The notes under the pieces were generated by a model. The model was not told the origin of the DNA and searched no databases. It saw only the letters and a list, made by a program, of their open reading frames with translations. DNA of 37,503 nucleotides, taken from assembly GCF_014280935.1 (NCBI RefSeq), contig NZ_JACLZI010000001.1, positions 1 to 37,503 on the forward strand. The letters run 5' to 3'. Every line of letters begins with the position of its first letter. The first letter of the stretch is position 1. This DNA comes from Aquibacillus kalidii (GTDB taxonomy: Bacteria > Bacillota > Bacilli > Bacillales > Amphibacillaceae). Made by a program: the position numbers and the translations under genes. Positions 28,801-37,503 of this stretch are shown piece after piece.

Positions 28801-29643
28801 ATGGAGCAAAAACTTGTTGTGCAAAAGGCATTAAACAATAATGTTGTGATTGCGGAACATCCACAATATAAGGAAGTTGTATTAATTGGAAAGGGCATTG
28901 GCTTCAACCGGAAAAAGGGCGATGAAATATCCTTTGATAAAGCAGACAAAACCTTCCTACTAAAAGACCAGCAGGAGCAAGAACAATACGTTAACTTACT
29001 ATCATACATAGATAAAGATTTAATGGAATTTCTGAATGATATTATTGTATTCATTGAAGATAGAATGGAACAATCGTTGAATGAGCATATTCATGTTGCA
29101 TTAACGGACCATATCTCTTTCGCAATAAATAGAGTAAATAAGCAAGTGCAATTTTCCAATCCCTTTTTATTTGAAATTGAATCACTATACCCAAAGGAGT
29201 ATCAAGTAGCAAAGGAAGTTGTGGCAAGAGTTAATGAAAAAGCAGGTGTGGAATTTCCTGAAGGGGAAATTGGGTTTATAGCACTTCATATTCATAGTGC
29301 TGTTACTGACAAGTCAATTAGGGATATTAATCGACACCATCAGTTAATTTCTAAAATGATAGCAGTAATTGAAGATACATTAGAAATAAAATTAAATAAA
29401 AATGATGTAAATTATAATCGACTTATTCAGCATTTACATCGTGCAATAGATAGGGTTCACCAAGGTGAAAAATTAGGAGAACAAAAAACTTTAGCAGAGA
29501 TGTTGAAAATGACATATCCTCTATGCTATAATCTTGCTTGGAAGTTGATTAAAGTAATGCAGAAACAATTAAATACCGTCGTAGATGAGAATGAAGCACT
29601 ATACTTAACAATTCATTTACAGCGATTAACCGATAAAATTTAG
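28801..29643 (+). CDS. glcT: PtsG operon antiterminator GlcT
   Basis: GlcT is a BglG/LicT-type RNA-binding antiterminator controlled by PTS phosphorylation. The N-terminal CAT RNA-binding domain (about 1-58, VQKALNNNVVIAEH ... VLIGKGIGF) is followed by two PRD domains with their histidines in HIHVAL, ALHIHSA, IQHLHRAI and TIHLQRL. The order of residues and the following ptsG point to GlcT rather than LicT/SacT. A TTG at 28783 is in frame, but GGAGGA (28785-28790) precedes ATG 28801, which gives 280 residues. The gene is not at this locus in B. subtilis. Confidence 0.9.
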   Translation: MEQKLVVQKALNNNVVIAEHPQYKEVVLIGKGIGFNRKKGDEISFDKADKTFLLKDQQEQEQYVNLLSYIDKDLMEFLNDIIVFIEDRMEQSLNEHIHVALTDHISFAINRVNKQVQFSNPFLFEIESLYPKEYQVAKEVVARVNEKAGVEFPEGEIGFIALHIHSAVTDKSIRDINRHHQLISKMIAVIEDTLEIKLNKNDVNYNRLIQHLHRAIDRVHQGEKLGEQKTLAEMLKMTYPLCYNLAWKLIKVMQKQLNTVVDENEALYLTIHLQRLTDKI

Positions 29644-29664
29644 TTACGTGTTACTGATTCGATC

Positions 29665-29756
29665 AGGCATGAGTAAGAGAATTTAATCTGGTTATCTATG
29701 TGGGATTTCTATACCCATTTTGATACCAGGTAAATTCACTCTACTCATGCCTTTTT
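29665..29756 (+). promoter_or_regulatory. ptsG leader: GlcT-controlled terminator/antiterminator
   Basis: A long hairpin has an 11-bp outer stem AGGCATGAGTA (29665-29675) / TACTCATGCCT (29742-29752), an inner AATTTA/TAAATT helix (29680-29685 and 29731-29736), and T6. It lies between glcT and ptsG. By analogy with B. subtilis ptsG, GlcT would bind an alternative hairpin (RAT) overlapping the 5' arm to prevent termination. The exact RAT is not resolved by eye. Confidence 0.7.
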
Positions 29757-29768
29757 TAGTTGCATTTA

Positions 29769-29782
29769 TGAAAACGCTTATA
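29769..29782 (+). promoter_or_regulatory. Candidate cre site in the ptsG leader
   Basis: TGAAAACGCTTATA matches 13 of 14 positions of the CcpA consensus TGWNANCGNTNWCA. It lies after the terminator and 70 bp before the ptsG start. Confidence 0.45.
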
Positions 29783-29851
29783 GAATGTTTTATTTTTCAA
29801 GATGTAACACAAACTAACTCTGCATTACAAATTAAAAAGGAGGATAACTTC

Positions 29852-31882
29852 ATGTCTAATGTATTTGGTACATTACAAAAAGTTGGTAAAGCCTTAATGC
29901 TACCAGTAGCATTACTACCAGCAGCCGGTATCTTACTGGCATTTGGTACGAGTTTTGCACAAGAATCATGGATTGAAAGATTCCCGTGGTTTGGTAATCC
30001 AGCAGTATTAAAGGTCTTAGAGGTTATGTCAGAAGCCGGTGGAGTAGTTTTTGATAACCTACCGTTGTTATTTGCCGTTGGTGTTGCTATTGGTTTAGCA
30101 GGCGGTGACGGGGTTGCGGGTCTTGCGGCTATTATTGGTTATTTAATAATGAATGTAACAATGGGTGTTTTTGGAAATGTTACAGCAGAGATGGCAGCAA
30201 ATGAACCTGCCTATGCATCTGTACTTGGAATAAATACGCTTCAAACAGGTGTATTTGGTGGTATTATAGTCGGTATTCTCGCCTCGTTTATGTATAAGAA
30301 ATACTTTAATATTGAGTTACCACAATTCTTAGGATTCTTTGCGGGGAAACGTTTTGTTCCAATTATTACAGCATTTTCTGCTCTGATTCTAGGGATTATT
30401 ATGTTCTTTGTTTGGCCATTCGCACAATCTGGCCTAAATGCACTTTCACACTTTATGCTTGAAACAAATAGGACACTTTCTACTTTTGTATTTGGTGTTA
30501 TCGAGCGTTCGTTAATTCCATTTGGTTTACACCATATTTTCTATTCTCCATTCTGGTTTGAATTTGGACAATATACAAATGCTGCGGGAGAAATAGTCCG
30601 TGGCGACCAAGCAATTTTCTTTGCACAATTAAAAGACGGTGTTGATTTCACTGCTGGTAACTTTATGACTGGTAAATTCCCATTCATGATGTTTGGTCTA
30701 CCGGCAGCTGCGTTAGCTATTTATCACACAGCACGTCCTGAACGTAAGAAAATAGTTGGCGGACTTATGGCGTCTGCTGCCTTAACTTCTTTCTTAACAG
30801 GTATTACAGAGCCATTAGAATTCTCATTCTTGTTCGTTGCACCAGTATTATTTGGGATTCATGCTGTATTTGCAGGTCTTTCATTTATGACAATGTATTT
30901 ATTAGATGTAAAAATTGGTATGACTTTCTCCGGTGGTCTTATTGACTTCTTACTGTTCGGTGTTATGCCAAACAGAACGGACTGGTGGTGGGTAATCATC
31001 ATTGGTTTAATCTTTGCTGTAATTTATTACTTTGGTTTCCGTTGGGCTATCTTGAAGTTTAACTTAGCGACACCAGGACGTGAGGATGAATCTGAAGATA
31101 TAGATGAAGATACAACAGAAGTGGGCGATCGCCCATATGAAATTCTAAGTGCTATGGGTGGAAAAGAAAATATCACAAACTTGGACGCATGTATTACTCG
31201 TTTACGTGTAAGTGTTGCTGACAAAGGTAATGTTGATAAGAATAAATTGAAAAAACTTGGTGCTTCTGGTGTTATGGAAGTAGGGAATAACATTCAAGCA
31301 ATCTTTGGTCCTGTATCTGATACATTACGTGGACAAATACAGGATATTATAGATGGGAAGTCACCACGCAGAGAAGATAAGTCTAAAGCAACAAATGCTA
31401 AGGACGGAGAAGTTCCTGTATTTAACGGGGATGTAGAAGTTTCTAGTCCTATTAATGGAGAGATTCTTCCACTTTCAGAAGTTCCTGATCAGGTATTCTC
31501 ACAAAAAATGATGGGAGACGGTTTCGCTGTTAAACCATCTGATGGAAAGATTGCATCACCTGTTAACGGTAAAATTATTAATATTTTCCCAACAAAGCAC
31601 GCTATCGGTATCCAAGCAGATAATGGAATGGAAATATTGATTCATATTGGTATCGATACGGTTAAGTTAAAAGGGGAAGGCTTTACTGAAAAAGTAGCGG
31701 AAGGTGATATCATAGAACAAGGTCAAGTGATTATGGAAATTGACCTGGACTATATTTCTAAAAATGCTCCTTCTACTATAACGCCGATTATTTTCACAAA
31801 CCTGCAAGAAGGCCAATCGGTTGAAGTGAAGGCAAAAGGAAAAGTAAGCCAAAACCAAAAGAATATTATTGAAATTAAGTAA
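29852..31882 (+). CDS. ptsG: Glucose-specific PTS EIICBA
   Basis: This membrane permease imports and phosphorylates glucose. The domain order is EIIC (about 1-400, about ten membrane spans, with [12 protein letters not shown]), EIIB (about 430-505, phosphorylated Cys447 in [10 protein letters not shown]) and EIIA (about 540-676, His583 in KHAIG and phosphorylated His598 in [13 protein letters not shown]). An open frame continues upstream to 29720 through the terminator, but AAAGGAGG precedes ATG 29852 and [20 protein letters not shown] is the family start; 676 residues. Regulated by GlcT from the gene upstream. Substrate glucose is inferred from the GlcT partner; a GlcNAc or other sugar role cannot be excluded. 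Confidence 0.9.
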   Translation: MSNVFGTLQKVGKALMLPVALLPAAGILLAFGTSFAQESWIERFPWFGNPAVLKVLEVMSEAGGVVFDNLPLLFAVGVAIGLAGGDGVAGLAAIIGYLIMNVTMGVFGNVTAEMAANEPAYASVLGINTLQTGVFGGIIVGILASFMYKKYFNIELPQFLGFFAGKRFVPIITAFSALILGIIMFFVWPFAQSGLNALSHFMLETNRTLSTFVFGVIERSLIPFGLHHIFYSPFWFEFGQYTNAAGEIVRGDQAIFFAQLKDGVDFTAGNFMTGKFPFMMFGLPAAALAIYHTARPERKKIVGGLMASAALTSFLTGITEPLEFSFLFVAPVLFGIHAVFAGLSFMTMYLLDVKIGMTFSGGLIDFLLFGVMPNRTDWWWVIIIGLIFAVIYYFGFRWAILKFNLATPGREDESEDIDEDTTEVGDRPYEILSAMGGKENITNLDACITRLRVSVADKGNVDKNKLKKLGASGVMEVGNNIQAIFGPVSDTLRGQIQDIIDGKSPRREDKSKATNAKDGEVPVFNGDVEVSSPINGEILPLSEVPDQVFSQKMMGDGFAVKPSDGKIASPVNGKIINIFPTKHAIGIQADNGMEILIHIGIDTVKLKGEGFTEKVAEGDIIEQGQVIMEIDLDYISKNAPSTITPIIFTNLQEGQSVEVKAKGKVSQNQKNIIEIK

Positions 31883-31893
31883 TGAGATTAGAG

Positions 31894-31933
31894 TACCCTT
31901 TCACTGGTTTATACTAGTGGAAGGGTATTTTAT
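31894..31933 (+). terminator. Terminator of ptsG
   Basis: TACCCTTTCACT (31894-31905) pairs with AGTGGAAGGGTA (31916-31927) with one G-T pair, then TTTTATT. Confidence 0.88.
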
Positions 31934-32092
31934 TAAAAAGAATTAATTTGATTAATGTAAAACTAGTGATTTATAATACTTTTTCTTAAACGCGTTGTAT
32001 AGGGAAAGAATGAAAATCGATTTGTATTTATGAGTTAACGGTATAGTATATGATATAATTGCAAGGAAATTTTAGCCAGAAAGGCGATATCT

Positions 32093-33670
32093 ATGAAAGA
32101 GGATCATAATGCGAGTCATCTATTTAAGGGTGCAATTATCCTAACGTTTGCTGGAATAATTAGCAAAGTACTAAGTGCAGGATATAGAATCCCCCTACAA
32201 AATATAACAGGGGATATTGGGTTTTACATTTACCAACAAGTTTATCCAATCATTGGAATAGCATTTATGCTTTCATTGTATGGTTTTCCTGCTGCTATAT
32301 CTAAATTTGTATCAGAAACAAAGGTCCCCTATACATTTAGAGCGTTTTATATGCCGGTTACTGTTTGTTTATATGGTATTAATGCCATACTTTATATAGG
32401 ATTGACGTTAAATAGCCAATACATTGCGTTATGGATGGGAGATGAACAATTAGCTCCTTCCATTAAAATGGTGGCGTTTCTCTTCTTATTAATCCCTATT
32501 ACCTCTTTACTAAGGGGCTTATTTCAGGGTAAACAAAATATGGCTCCAACTGCTATATCACAAGTAACGGAACAAGTGTTTAGAGTGAGCGGTATTATTG
32601 TTACTGCAATATTGATTGTTCATCTTAGGAAAGATGTCTATTCCATAGGTGTTGGTGCTGCTCTAGCATCGATAATAGCTACATCTGCTGCTTGTGTGTT
32701 ATTAGTTCTGTTGTGGTTTAAATATAGGCCAAAAGCTCTTCTGACAATAACCCCTATTCCTTTGACTGTTTATTTCAAGTCTATTGTTGTCTATGGTGTA
32801 TTTATCGGGGTTAATCATATGTTACTATTGCTTCTACAGTTTTCAGATTCATTTACCCTATTACCAAATCTAATGCAATTTGGTTATTCGGATACAGAAG
32901 CTAAACAGTGGAAGGGGATTTTCGATAGAGGACAACCCCTCATTCAACTGGGTACGGTATTTGGGTCTTCATTAGCGCTTGCCTTAATTCCTTCTGTTAC
33001 CAAGAAAAGATATGACAAAAACCCAATATTGTTTCACGCTCATATTCAAAGTGCCTTAAAGTTTAGTCTATACTTATCTGTCGGAGCAACAGTTGGACTT
33101 TTTCTGATTTTTCCATCTGTTAATACGTTATTATTCCAAAATAATTTAGGCATTGAGAGTCTACAAATTTTGTCCTTTGCAATCGTATTTACATCTTTAG
33201 GGATTACGATCGCAACTATTCTGCAAGGACTAGGATATATTTACATAACAGCCGTATTTATTATAAGTGGATTAGTCACTAAGTGGTTATTAAATAGTAT
33301 GCTTGTCCCTCACTTTAGTATTAATGGTAGTGCAGTTTCCACTGTTATCAGTGTATTAATTGTACTCCTGTTAAATGGTTATAAATTAAAAAAGGTGTTA
33401 GATATGAAACGGTTATTTAATATTAATTGGAACTCATTGGGAATAGCTATCCTTTATATGAGTATGTTCTTACTCATTTCTAACTTTATATTTGTTAAAT
33501 GGGTCGAATTGGATTCAAGGATTGAACTTCTTCTATATGTAATGGCGGTTGCAATTATTGGAGGAGTACTATATTTATTTACATTAATACGTTTTAGGGT
33601 GTTTACGAATACAGAATTACAAGCACTTCCCTTTGGTGAATTATTAATCGGTCTTAAAAAGGAGGAATAA
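32093..33670 (+). CDS. yabM: SpoVB-like polysaccharide flippase family protein YabM
   Basis: A polytopic membrane protein of 525 residues with about 14 hydrophobic segments, of the MOP/MATE superfamily (MurJ/SpoVB/Wzx group). The N terminus FKGAIILTFAGIISKVLSAGYRIPLQNITGDIGFYIYQQVYP is typical. Members flip lipid-linked saccharides; YabM's own substrate is not established. A TATAAT at 32054-32059 may be its -10. It is followed after 6 bp by yabN. Confidence 0.87.
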   Translation: MKEDHNASHLFKGAIILTFAGIISKVLSAGYRIPLQNITGDIGFYIYQQVYPIIGIAFMLSLYGFPAAISKFVSETKVPYTFRAFYMPVTVCLYGINAILYIGLTLNSQYIALWMGDEQLAPSIKMVAFLFLLIPITSLLRGLFQGKQNMAPTAISQVTEQVFRVSGIIVTAILIVHLRKDVYSIGVGAALASIIATSAACVLLVLLWFKYRPKALLTITPIPLTVYFKSIVVYGVFIGVNHMLLLLLQFSDSFTLLPNLMQFGYSDTEAKQWKGIFDRGQPLIQLGTVFGSSLALALIPSVTKKRYDKNPILFHAHIQSALKFSLYLSVGATVGLFLIFPSVNTLLFQNNLGIESLQILSFAIVFTSLGITIATILQGLGYIYITAVFIISGLVTKWLLNSMLVPHFSINGSAVSTVISVLIVLLLNGYKLKKVLDMKRLFNINWNSLGIAILYMSMFLLISNFIFVKWVELDSRIELLLYVMAVAIIGGVLYLFTLIRFRVFTNTELQALPFGELLIGLKKEE

Positions 33671-33676
33671 TAGGGA

Positions 33677-35125
33677 ATGAGTAAAATAGAGGTTATTGGA
33701 TTAGGTGCTGGTGGTATTGATCAGTTACCCCTTGGGATTTATCGGAAATTAACAAGTAGTGAATCACCCATTTTCATTAGAACAATGGACCACCCTGTCG
33801 TGGCTGATTTACAAAAAGAGGGGTGCACATTTATCGCTTTTGATAGTGTTTATGAACAACATGATCGGTTTGAACAAGTTTATGAACAAATTGTCGAAAC
33901 ACTTATTTCAGAATCAGAGGATAGACAAGAGATTCTATATGCAGTACCAGGCCACCCAATGTTAGCAGAAAAGACAGTTCAACTTTTGTTGGAACAGCAA
34001 AAAGTAAGTGTAGAAGTTACTGGAGGGCAAAGCTTCTTAGATGATTTATTTACGGCGCTAAAGATTGATCCGATTGAAGGATTCCAATTTGTGGATGCAA
34101 CGGCGTTTAGCAGAAGTCAGTTGAATTACCGTCATCATCTTATTTTTTGCCAAGTGTATGATGCCTTCGTTGCATCGGAAGTGAAACTTACATTGCTTGA
34201 TGATTTGTCACCAGACCATCCTGTTAACATTGTAGAAGCAGTAGGAAGTGAGAAGGAATCTATCACAACGGTACCACTATCTGAATTAGATCATGCTACA
34301 AAACTTAGCAATTTAACAAGTGTGTATGTTCCACCAGTTACTGGTGAAGATCTAAATCATCAATTTTTTAGGTTGAGAGAAATAATCTCTATCCTTCGTG
34401 GACCAAATGGGTGCCCCTGGGACAAAAAGCAAACACATGAATCATTACGAAAGTACCTCCTTGAAGAAGTGTATGAATTTATAGAAGCTGTTAATGCACA
34501 GGATGACCAAGGAATGGTTGAGGAAATAGGAGATGTTCTACTTCAAGTGATGCTGCATAGTCAAATTGGAGAAGATGAAGGGTATTTTACGATTGATGAC
34601 GTAATAAAATCCATTACAGATAAAATGATTCGTAGGCATCCACATGTATTTGGAGAAGTTAATGTGAATAATGCTGATGATGTTGTCACAAATTGGGATA
34701 AAATTAAAAAGGAAGAAAAAGGTGTAAAAAGGAAATCGTTATTGGATGGCATTCCACCTGAATCACCAAATTTGTTAGTAGCTGAACAGCTACAGAAGAA
34801 AGCAGCAAAAGTTGGATTTGATTGGGATAATCCTAAACCGATGTGGGAAAAGGTTATCGAAGAAATTAACGAGGTAAAAGAAGCGATACAGTCGAAGGAC
34901 CAACCAGAAATCGAAAAGGAATTTGGGGATTTACTATTTGCCATAGTTAATCTGACAAGATATTATAAAGTAAATCCAGAGTTAGCTTTGTATAGTACGA
35001 ATACCAAATTTAAAAGTAGATTTCAATATATGGAGAAACAGATAAAAGAGCAAAATCTATCTATGGAAAAAATGTCTTTAGAGCAATTAGATACATATTG
35101 GGAATTAGCAAAAAAACAAGAATAG
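33677..35125 (+). CDS. yabN: YabN: tetrapyrrole-methylase-like plus MazG pyrophosphohydrolase fusion
   Basis: The N-terminal third (about 1-220, IEVIGLGAGGIDQLPLGIYRKL ... AVPGHPMLAEKTV) has the SAM-dependent tetrapyrrole methylase fold, and the rest (about 235-482) is MazG with two repeats showing EEVYEFIEAV and EEINEVKEAI metal-binding glutamates. MazG hydrolyses aberrant NTPs. The fused form of 482 residues is the standard Bacillus YabN. The role of the N-terminal domain is unknown. Confidence 0.92.
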   Translation: MSKIEVIGLGAGGIDQLPLGIYRKLTSSESPIFIRTMDHPVVADLQKEGCTFIAFDSVYEQHDRFEQVYEQIVETLISESEDRQEILYAVPGHPMLAEKTVQLLLEQQKVSVEVTGGQSFLDDLFTALKIDPIEGFQFVDATAFSRSQLNYRHHLIFCQVYDAFVASEVKLTLLDDLSPDHPVNIVEAVGSEKESITTVPLSELDHATKLSNLTSVYVPPVTGEDLNHQFFRLREIISILRGPNGCPWDKKQTHESLRKYLLEEVYEFIEAVNAQDDQGMVEEIGDVLLQVMLHSQIGEDEGYFTIDDVIKSITDKMIRRHPHVFGEVNVNNADDVVTNWDKIKKEEKGVKRKSLLDGIPPESPNLLVAEQLQKKAAKVGFDWDNPKPMWEKVIEEINEVKEAIQSKDQPEIEKEFGDLLFAIVNLTRYYKVNPELALYSTNTKFKSRFQYMEKQIKEQNLSMEKMSLEQLDTYWELAKKQE

Positions 35126-35144
35126 AAAAGGAAGTGTATCATTC

Positions 35145-35405
35145 ATGAGATTAGATAAATTTCTGAAGATATCGAGGTTAATTAAAAGAAGAACATTAGC
35201 AAAGGAAGTTGCCGATCAAGGTAGAATAACAATTAATGGCAATCAAGCAAAAGCATCTTCTAATGTGGCTGTAGACGATATACTAACGATCCAATTTGGA
35301 CAGAAATTATTAACTATTAAAATTAATTCTCTTAAAGAGATTGTTCGAAAAGAGGAAGCAACGGAGCTTTATTCCGTTGAAAAAGAGGAAGAAGTAAATA
35401 GTTAA
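35145..35405 (+). CDS. rqcP: RqcP (YabO), S4-domain ribosome quality control factor
   Basis: An 86-residue S4 RNA-binding protein (MRLDKFLKISRLIKRRTLAKEVADQGRITING). In B. subtilis RqcP works with RqcH on obstructed 50S subunits, helping alanine tailing of stalled peptides. An AAAGGAAG site precedes the ATG, and it follows yabN by 19 bp, suggesting co-transcription. Confidence 0.93.
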   Translation: MRLDKFLKISRLIKRRTLAKEVADQGRITINGNQAKASSNVAVDDILTIQFGQKLLTIKINSLKEIVRKEEATELYSVEKEEEVNS

Positions 35406-35498
35406 GAAGCTGCTAAAATAATGTTTTTTTAGTAGATAATAGTTCTAAACATGTCCCTTTCCTCATAAATTGGTAACGATAAAGGGAGGGCTGTACAA

Positions 35499-35798
35499 AT
35501 GAATTATTATGAAAGAAATCCGGCTACAGGTCCACAGGCGGAACACCATATAAGGATGAACAATAGAAGAATTTTAGAAATAAGTGGGGTTAAAGAAGTA
35601 GACAGTTTTGACAATGAAGAATTCTTGTTACAAACAGTTATGGGTTATTTAATTGTCCGGGGCGAAAACCTACAAATGAAGAACCTTGATGTAGAAGAAG
35701 GAAATGTATCTATCAAAGGTAAAATCTATGAACTTTCTTACTTAGACGAACAACAAGGGGAAAAAGCTAAAGGTTTCTTTAGCAAGCTGTTCAAATGA
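35499..35798 (+). CDS. yabP: Sporulation protein YabP
   Basis: A 99-residue protein of the YabP/YqfC family: ILEISGVKEVDSFDNEEFLLQTVMGYLIVRGENLQMKNLDVEEGNVSIKGKI. Needed for sporulation in B. subtilis and made in the mother cell (sigma-E). CATAAATT at 35464-35471 could be a sigma-E -10 (CATANNNT), but I see no convincing -35. AAAGGGAGG precedes the ATG. Its last four bases overlap the yabQ start. Confidence 0.94.
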   Translation: MNYYERNPATGPQAEHHIRMNNRRILEISGVKEVDSFDNEEFLLQTVMGYLIVRGENLQMKNLDVEEGNVSIKGKIYELSYLDEQQGEKAKGFFSKLFK

Positions 35799-36394
35799 CG
35801 TTAAGTACTCAATTCCTTACTATTCTAACGATGATTGCCGGCGGTGTCTTTTTGGGTGCTGGAATTCATACGTTTCGAAGGTTTGAGGTTTATTGGAAGA
35901 AAAGAGTCATTTTTTCTTATTTTATTGAGATTTGTTTTTGGTTATTACAAACCCTTATTCTATTTTTCCTTTTATACTTAGTGAATCAAGGAGAGCTTCG
36001 TTTCTATATTTTAATTGCTTTAGTTTGTGGGTTTGCTATGTTTAAAGGATTGTTAGAAAACATGTATCAAAGGGTATTAGAAAAGATAATTCAGACTTCT
36101 ATATCCATTTATCACTTCTTCTATCGTTTAGTACAAGCTGTTATTGTTCGACCCTTAAAATGGATGATTTCTACCATAATTGCTATTTTGCTATGGACAT
36201 GGGGAGTTATTTTGTGGATCGTCCTTCTGTTGTTAAAAGTCGTTTGGTATCCAATTAGCATTATATTTAAAATAATTTGGCGCCTACTGCCTAAAAATGC
36301 GAAAAAATACTTAACACAAACAGGAGGATTTTATAGTAAAATAAAGAATACATTAAGAAAATGGTGGAAATACATCTTAAGTAAAAGGGGGTAA
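35795..36394 (+). CDS. yabQ: Spore cortex biosynthesis protein YabQ
   Basis: A 199-residue membrane protein required for cortex formation in B. subtilis. Hydrophobic segments are near 8-26, 38-62, 68-84 and 120-160, and the C terminus is basic. It overlaps yabP by 4 bases (ATGA), so the two are translationally coupled. Sequence identity within the family is low; position and topology carry the call. Confidence 0.9.
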   Translation: MTLSTQFLTILTMIAGGVFLGAGIHTFRRFEVYWKKRVIFSYFIEICFWLLQTLILFFLLYLVNQGELRFYILIALVCGFAMFKGLLENMYQRVLEKIIQTSISIYHFFYRLVQAVIVRPLKWMISTIIAILLWTWGVILWIVLLLLKVVWYPISIIFKIIWRLLPKNAKKYLTQTGGFYSKIKNTLRKWWKYILSKRG

Positions 36395-36401
36395 CCGGTC
36401 G

Positions 36402-36782
36402 GTGACTAGAAAAGAGAGAAAAATCGCACGAATAAACTCTACCTATATGGAGAAATACGATGCACATGTAGCACGTCAACGTAAGAAGAAAAAACGATTA
36501 TACCGACGGTTGGTATTGTTTGCTGTAATAGTAGTTATAACACTTGGTAGTTTAACGATGTATCATGTAAAGCAGAGAACACTATATGCGCAGAAACAAG
36601 AAGAGTATCAGCAGTTAGAAACCGAACTAGCTTCCCTTAAAGAAAAGGAAAAGAGTTTAAAGCAAGAGGTAGAACTACTGAAAGATGAGGACTATGTCTT
36701 ACAGATAGCAAAAACAAATTATTTCTTTACAGAAGAAGGAGAAATAATTTTTAAGCTTCCTGAAGAAGACCCATCTTATTGA
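36402..36782 (+). CDS. divIC: Cell division protein DivIC
   Basis: DivIC forms the FtsL-DivIB-DivIC complex at the division septum. The 126-residue protein has a basic cytoplasmic N terminus (RQRKKKKRLYRR at about 25-36), one membrane span (about 37-57), a coiled coil (about 62-95) and the LKDEDYVLQIAKTNYFFTEEGEIIF C-terminal motif. The start is GTG at 36402 after AAAGGGGG, seven bases after the yabQ stop. Confidence 0.94.
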   Translation: MTRKERKIARINSTYMEKYDAHVARQRKKKKRLYRRLVLFAVIVVITLGSLTMYHVKQRTLYAQKQEEYQQLETELASLKEKEKSLKQEVELLKDEDYVLQIAKTNYFFTEEGEIIFKLPEEDPSY

Positions 36783-36808
36783 CACACTTTTTAATGGTTT
36801 TATATAAT
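36779..36808 (+). promoter_or_regulatory. Sigma-A promoter of yabR
   Basis: TTGACA (36779-36784) and TATAAT (36803-36808), both perfect, 18 bp apart. The -35 overlaps the divIC stop codon TGA. The leader is about 38 nt. Confidence 0.78.
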
Positions 36809-36852
36809 ATATAGTGTAGTTTTTTAAAATTTTAAGGAGGAGCATTTTTTTT

Positions 36853-37263
36853 ATGTCAATCGAAGTAGGCAGCAAGTTGCAGGGTAAGGTAACAGGTATC
36901 ACTAATTTCGGAGCATTTGTAGAGTTACCCGGTGGAACGACTGGTTTGGTCCATATTAGTGAAGTTGCCGATAATTACGTCAAAGACATTAATGAACATT
37001 TATCTGTAGGTGATGAAATTACAGTTAAGGTCATTAATGTTGAGAAAGATGGAAAGATTGGATTATCTATTAAGAAGGCTAAGGATAATCCAAACCCAGG
37101 TCGACGCAAAGGTAATAATAACAATCCCAAAAATAACCGCGATAAACCGGAGTCATTTGAAGCAAAAATGAACCGTTTCCTGAAAGATTCTGAGGATCGT
37201 TTGGCTTCATTAAGAAAGCATACAGAGTCTAAGCGTGGAGGTCGGGGAGCTAAAAAAGGATAA
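36853..37263 (+). CDS. yabR: S1 RNA-binding domain protein YabR
   Basis: The N-terminal S1 domain (about 5-75, VGSKLQGKVTGITNFGAFVELPGGTTGLVHISEVADNYV ... GKIGLSIKKA) is followed by a basic, low-complexity tail rich in Asn, Arg, Lys and Gly. Length 136. Its function is not established; related S1 proteins act on RNA or ribosomes. AAGGAGG precedes the ATG. It has its own strong promoter and a terminator. Confidence 0.92.
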   Translation: MSIEVGSKLQGKVTGITNFGAFVELPGGTTGLVHISEVADNYVKDINEHLSVGDEITVKVINVEKDGKIGLSIKKAKDNPNPGRRKGNNNNPKNNRDKPESFEAKMNRFLKDSEDRLASLRKHTESKRGGRGAKKG

Positions 37264-37331
37264 ACTTGCTGTCTAACAGAGAGCGCTGAAGAAATGCAAC
37301 GTTCATCATAAGAAGTATATATTAGGGTAGA

Positions 37332-37365
37332 AAAAAGCTGATGTGGAAAACATCAGCTTTTTGTT
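37332..37365 (+). terminator. Terminator of yabR
   Basis: A perfect 13-bp stem AAAAAGCTGATGT (37332-37344) / ACATCAGCTTTTT (37350-37362), 5-nt loop, T-rich tail. Confidence 0.9.
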
Positions 37366-37472
37366 TACAATCCTTTTATAAAAAATCCATTATTTAAGAC
37401 GGAATATGTATAGAATCACCAGTAAGTAATTTTCTTATATTTACTTATTTGATGGGTGCGATCACTCGCTTC

Positions 37473-37503
37473 GGCAGAATACTCCGCTTTCCGTGGGCAC
37501 GGC
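37473..37503. repeat. Inverted-terminus element, copy 3, cut by the window end
   Basis: GGCAGAATACTCCGCTTTCC plus GTGGGCACGG is identical to the left end of copy 1 over 30 bases, and the preceding ACTCG..TC bases also agree. The element continues outside the window. No tRNA genes are seen between yabR and this point. Confidence 0.8.

Noticed and set aside
29720-29851. Longer N terminus for PtsG
   Set aside because: It would translate the terminator region; the family start and the ribosome site are at 29852.
37264-37472. tRNA genes after yabR, as in B. subtilis
   Set aside because: No cloverleaf or T-loop sequence (GGTTCGANTCC) is visible up to the window end.

Overview
The window is a stretch of chromosome from an AT-rich, endospore-forming Bacillaceae. 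The organism is not named here: the proteins are close to Bacillus subtilis, but the gene content and repeats suggest a more distant genus of the Oceanobacillus/Virgibacillus/Gracilibacillus kind (inference). It opens in the 3' end of a 5S rRNA. It then follows, on the + strand, the classical origin-proximal order csfB(gin)-yaaO-tmk-darA-yaaR-holB-ricT-yabA-trmN6-rsmI-abrB-metG-tatD-yabE-rnmV-rsmA-yabG-veg-sspF-ispE-purR-spoVG-glmU-prs-ctc-pth-fin-mfd-spoVT, then glcT-ptsG, then yabM-yabN-rqcP-yabP-yabQ-divIC-yabR. Only abrB is on the minus strand.

Layout. 1-500: rRNA operon end and the sigma-G inhibitor gene. 600-7900: replication, signalling and RNA-modification housekeeping genes. 7900-8650: convergent rsmI/abrB terminator and the abrB control region with Spo0A boxes. 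8650-16260: translation, RNA maturation and the cell-wall protein YabE, which is flanked on both sides by short tandem repeats of about 52 bp. 16330-23800: a dense series of small genes with clear promoters for different sigma factors (A, B, F, G, H). 23870-28140: mfd and spoVT. 28140-31930: an insertion relative to B. subtilis, with a pair of inverted 111-120 bp elements followed by the glucose antiterminator/PTS pair glcT-ptsG. 32090-37260: the yabM-yabR block. The window ends inside a third copy of the 111-120 bp element.

Functional themes. Housekeeping: DNA polymerase delta prime, transcription-repair coupling, tRNA/rRNA modification, ribosome rescue and isoprenoid, UDP-GlcNAc and PRPP synthesis. 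Sporulation: gin and fin, which switch forespore sigma factors, plus spoVG, spoVT, sspF, yabG, yabP, yabQ and abrB. Promoter motifs can be read by eye for many of these and agree with their known regulation. Compared with B. subtilis, xpaC-yaaN, yazA and yabJ/ridA are absent from their usual places and glcT-ptsG is present.

I see no phage, CRISPR, toxin-antitoxin or biosynthetic cluster. The parts least explained by known genes are the two related tandem-repeat families around yabE, the 111-120 bp inverted-terminus elements, and a 35-codon open stretch between tmk and darA.
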